Assembly (NCBI GenBank): GCA_017649745.1
Contig: JAGCGE010000050.1
Location: 1 to 9,073 of the forward strand
Source: Clostridiales bacterium
GTDB lineage: Bacteria > Bacillota_A > Clostridia > Saccharofermentanales > Saccharofermentanaceae
Reading direction: 5' to 3'
Length of the DNA: 9,073 bases
The notes under the pieces are model-generated. The model was not told where the DNA came from and searched no databases. It saw only the letters and a program-made list of their open reading frames with translations. Both the position numbers and the translations under genes were made by a program. Positions 6,751 through 9,073 of this stretch are shown in pieces (position 1 is the stretch's first letter; each line of letters opens with the position of its first letter).

Positions 6751-7416
6751 TCAGAGTTCAACAGAAGATGTACAAACAACCTCATCCTTTTCAATATGAC
6801 AGGTAAGAAAAAGAATCTCGACGCCTGATTCCTTTGCTTCATCAAAGGCAACACCGAATTCGGCATGGGTCGCTATATTAGGCTTGACCTCAGCAATACC
6901 GTCCATCTGAATGACAAAGGCAAGAATAGCACGATACCCGTCCTTCTTCGCCTTGATCAGTTCATGTATATGCTTTACACCGCGCTCCGTAGGCGCATCA
7001 GGAAAATAACCTATACCGTCGACTTCCAAAGTGCATCCCTTTACCTCCATGAGATAACGGATATCACCTTTCTCCATATAAAAGTCGATCCTTGAATCAC
7101 CATAGGTATACTCAGGGATAACTGCATCAAGATCCTGTGAAGAAAGCCACTCAGCAGCTATCTTATTTGGAGCCTGACTGTCGATATTTATCAGAAGACC
7201 ATTTGATTTACGAACTGCCACAAGATCATATTTAGTCTTACGGTTCGGTGAATCAGGAGCATTAAGCCACACATCACATCCTTCGATCAGAAGTTCCTTG
7301 CACCTTCCGGTATTCTTAACATGAACGATCTCCTTTTTGCCGTTGATAACAACTTCAGCAATAAAGCGATTCGGTCTTCTTATAAACTTAGCAGGTGTAA
7401 TATTCTCGTACTTCAT
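6751..7416 (-). CDS. sfsA: SfsA, sugar fermentation stimulation family DNA/RNA nuclease
   Basis: This 221-residue protein is a full-length SfsA, whose family averages about 230. The N-terminal OB-like part has RRPNRFIAEV (12-21) and HVKNTGRCKELL (33-44), both typical. The C-terminal part is a PD-(D/E)xK nuclease core with RIDFYMEKGD and then EVKGCTLE at about 124-131, followed by the signature PTERGVKHIHEL. In E. coli SfsA was named for stimulating maltose fermentation and binds DNA; nuclease activity has been proposed from structure. The role here is not clear from context. The frame can be extended four codons to a TTG at 7428, but the ATG at 7416 is preceded by GAGG at a proper distance and matches the family's start, so I use it. 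It probably has its own promoter behind the terminator of the preceding gene. Confidence 0.95.
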   Translation of the reverse strand: MKYENITPAKFIRRPNRFIAEVVINGKKEIVHVKNTGRCKELLIEGCDVWLNAPDSPNRKTKYDLVAVRKSNGLLINIDSQAPNKIAAEWLSSQDLDAVIPEYTYGDSRIDFYMEKGDIRYLMEVKGCTLEVDGIGYFPDAPTERGVKHIHELIKAKKDGYRAILAFVIQMDGIAEVKPNIATHAEFGVAFDEAKESGVEILFLTCHIEKDEVVCTSSVEL

Positions 7417-7454
7417 CCTATTCCTCAAATATTCGTATTTTTTCCTTTATAATT

Positions 7455-7460
7455 ATTATA
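7455..7460 (-). promoter_or_regulatory. Probable -10 box of sfsA
   Basis: A perfect TATAAT on the minus strand sits 38 bases before the sfsA ATG. It is directly downstream of the T-run of the preceding terminator, so any -35 contact would lie within the terminator hairpin. The hexamer at the right distance (CGCCCA) is a poor match. Confidence 0.45.
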
Positions 7461-7488
7461 CAAAAAGACCGCCAACGTGGGCGGTCTT
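7461..7488 (-). terminator. Intrinsic terminator of the M56 peptidase gene
   Basis: On the minus strand AAGACCGCC, a 6-base loop CACGTT and GGCGGTCTT form a perfect 9-bp GC-rich stem, and the 3' arm runs into TTTTTG. It begins 10 bases after the stop codon of the M56 gene. This is the clearest terminator in the window. Confidence 0.92.
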
Positions 7489-7498
7489 AAGTATCCAG

Positions 7499-9073
7499 TC
7501 AAGCTTCCTTCCAAGGCTGATGTTGTTCCGGATTTATGTAGATCTCTGTAATGACTCCGTCTTTTACAATTATATGCAGTGATGGAACACTCCATACTTT
7601 GTCACTGTTCAGATCAGAAACAAAGTCAGCAAGACTGTCATACTTAAACGTATATTCGTTGGCTATGTCAGCTGCCTCGTAATATGGATAAAAATTGTCA
7701 AAGACAGTAACATCATCAGCGATCGGGATATGCTTCGATATACCGATCTGTTTGGTATACATAGCACCTATCTCATTCGACAAGTAGTATTTACCATCAT
7801 ACTGCTTAGAAAGAGCATTAAAGTGATTCGAATCGAGTTGTATATAGTCTACATATTCATTTACGTATTTATCAAGAACCTCTACATGAATATCTTCATG
7901 ATTGTCTGTCACTATGGTATCACCTATCTTAAGTGAATCGACTTCATCTTTTGTCATATAGTAATAAGAATAAACATCACTCGTTATACCCTTAAGATCA
8001 GAGTCAAATTCATAATCTATATACAAAATGTATTCACCGTCAGCAAGTTTGTCGCCCGAAAGTTCAGTATAATTCATGCTGTGAATGCTCGAACCTTCGG
8101 AATCCTTTTCAGCTTCAGCTGTCTCGGATGCTTCAGTTTCTATACTTGTCTCAACTGTAGTTTCCGCAGTAGTTTCTTCCGTTGTCGCTTCAGTATCTGA
8201 AGTCGTCTCCGAAGTCGTTTCTGCAGAAGACTCTGCCGTTGTTTCTGTCGATATTATTTCTTCCGAAGCTGCCTTTGTCTCTTTATTCTTCTCTATTTTT
8301 GAATTAGTCATAAGGCAGCCGGTTAAAGCAAGTGCTACGGCTGTTGCTGCAGAGGCAAATACCATTGCAGGCTTTTTGTAAGTTGTTATTATCTTGATTC
8401 TCTCTTTCACGTTAACCTCCCCGAATGCCAATGATGCCATCGACACTCGTTCTGTACTAAGATTAAGGAGGGCTATTGAATAATCACAGATCTGGCTGTT
8501 GTTATATCTCTTTATAACGGATTCATCGCAAAAGAGCTCCATGTCTTTAACGAAGAATATGTATGCGATCCATACTAACGGGTTATACCAGTTCAGTGAC
8601 AGTACCAGATAGCCCAATGGTTTCCAATAATTGTCCTTGTGTTTTAAGTGTGTTTTCTCATGATTAACGACATGTTCTCTCGTCTTCGCGTCGAGGCCTG
8701 AAGGTAATACGATCTTAGGTCTGAAGATATCGATAATAAAGCCTGTTCTGACATCATCACAGATATAGATATTCGAGCCTTTCTCGATCGGTATCATTGT
8801 GGCGCATCTTCTCTTGATCTTCACGTATCCGAAGATACCGTATACGATCATGGAGATAACGCCGACACAGTATGCGATCTGAACGATCAAAGAGATACTT
8901 ATCGTGTTTTTTTCTACTTGGGTTTCTTTTACATCAGAAGCAGCGACAACCGGTTCAGCCGCAACCGAAGTTCTGAATCCGTCAGCAGAAACGGCAACCG
9001 GTTCTGTCTCCTGCGTGACTTTTTCAGAATTTGATTTTTCAGTTTTCTCTATCGGGTTATTCCTGACGAGTTG
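7499..9073 (-). CDS. M56 family (BlaR1/MecR1-like) membrane metallopeptidase with Thr/Glu/Ser linker and unfamiliar C-terminal domain; N-terminus cut by the window edge
   Basis: The frame is open to the right edge, so the visible 524 residues lack the true start and probably the first two membrane helices. A TTG at 8890 is in frame but sits at the head of a membrane helix and is not a credible start. In visible numbering: 1-60 polar loop, helix at about 62-83, zinc site HEKTH at 138-142, helix at 155-174, third ligand region ELFCDES at 179-185, last helix at about 236-252 ending in LTGC, a linker at 268-329 made largely of Thr, Glu and Ser, and a domain at about 331-524. BlaR1 relatives use the metallopeptidase to cut a BlaI-type repressor after an outside signal. 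The tail here lacks the SxxK, SxN and KTG motifs of the BlaR1 penicillin-binding domain, so the signal is probably not a beta-lactam bound covalently. A strong terminator follows. Confidence 0.93.
   Translation of the reverse strand, partial: QLVRNNPIEKTEKSNSEKVTQETEPVAVSADGFRTSVAAEPVVAASDVKETQVEKNTISISLIVQIAYCVGVISMIVYGIFGYVKIKRRCATMIPIEKGSNIYICDDVRTGFIIDIFRPKIVLPSGLDAKTREHVVNHEKTHLKHKDNYWKPLGYLVLSLNWYNPLVWIAYIFFVKDMELFCDESVIKRYNNSQICDYSIALLNLSTERVSMASLAFGEVNVKERIKIITTYKKPAMVFASAATAVALALTGCLMTNSKIEKNKETKAASEEIISTETTAESSAETTSETTSDTEATTEETTAETTVETSIETEASETAEAEKDSEGSSIHSMNYTELSGDKLADGEYILYIDYEFDSDLKGITSDVYSYYYMTKDEVDSLKIGDTIVTDNHEDIHVEVLDKYVNEYVDYIQLDSNHFNALSKQYDGKYYLSNEIGAMYTKQIGISKHIPIADDVTVFDNFYPYYEAADIANEYTFKYDSLADFVSDLNSDKVWSVPSLHIIVKDGVITEIYINPEQHQPWKEA
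8087..8272 (-). repeat. Low-complexity Thr/Glu/Ser-coding tract
   Basis: This part of the M56 gene encodes imperfect repeats such as AETTSETTSDTEATTEETTAE, using mixed ACT/ACA/ACG and GAA/GAG codons, so the DNA is only a degenerate repeat. It is an acidic, probably extended stalk between the last membrane helix and the C-terminal domain. Confidence 0.8.

Noticed and set aside
7417..7428. TTG start four codons upstream of sfsA ATG
   Set aside because: This start would place the GAGG ribosome binding site inside the coding region. The ATG at 7416 fits it and the family's N-terminus.
8085..8381. Plus-strand 98-codon ORF rich in Ser and Val
   Set aside because: It is the antisense reading of the Thr/Glu/Ser stalk of the M56 gene. 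The low-complexity protein is a by-product of the repeat, and it has no ribosome binding site.
7499..8890. TTG at 8890 as the start of the M56 gene
   Set aside because: The frame continues upstream without a stop to the window edge, and the TTG falls at the first residue of a membrane helix. The gene is simply truncated by the window.

Overview
All nine genes in this window lie on the minus strand, so transcription runs from the right edge to the left. The gene families and style point to an anaerobic clostridial Firmicute (Bacillota), probably a gut or rumen plant-fibre degrader of the Lachnospiraceae/Oscillospiraceae kind. The supporting signs are a clostridial butanol-dehydrogenase-type iron alcohol dehydrogenase, a Butyrivibrio-like cinnamoyl/feruloyl esterase, a cytosolic GH2 glycosidase, an M56 BlaR1-like protein, strong AGGAGG-type ribosome binding sites and moderate AT richness. 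The organism is inferred from gene types, not from a marker gene.

Layout in transcription order. (1) 9073-7499: an M56/BlaR1-type membrane metallopeptidase, cut at its N-terminus by the window edge, with a Thr/Glu/Ser-rich linker and an unfamiliar C-terminal domain. It ends in a strong intrinsic terminator. (2) 7416-6751: sfsA, apparently with its own -10 box immediately after that terminator. (3) 6680-6099: an unrecognised multi-pass membrane protein whose likely promoter overlaps an interrupted palindrome. (4) 6039-4415: a two-gene operon of an ANT(6)-type aminoglycoside nucleotidyltransferase and an alpha/beta hydrolase, 14 bases apart, from an extended -10 promoter. (5) 4319-2537: an operon of an iron-containing alcohol dehydrogenase, a GlcG/HbpS-like small protein and, overlapping it by ATGA, a 53-residue ORF that looks like an antibiotic-biosynthesis-monooxygenase (ABM) protein with its middle deleted. 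(6) 2459-105: a GH2 beta-glycosidase, probably monocistronic, from another extended -10 promoter.

How the genes fit together (inference): the esterase and GH2 enzyme suit breakdown of plant-derived oligosaccharides and hydroxycinnamate esters. The dehydrogenase operon suits reduction of aldehydes or disposal of reducing power. The ANT(6)-like and M56 genes look like defence or envelope-stress functions. Nothing shows that these units act as one system, and I found no clear defence island, mobile element, CRISPR array, tRNA or rRNA. No gene-free stretch exceeds about 110 bases.

The points most worth a second look are the internally shortened ABM ORF with a hairpin inside it, and the M56 protein whose last membrane segment reads like a lipoprotein signal followed by an extracellular tail unlike the penicillin-binding domain of BlaR1.
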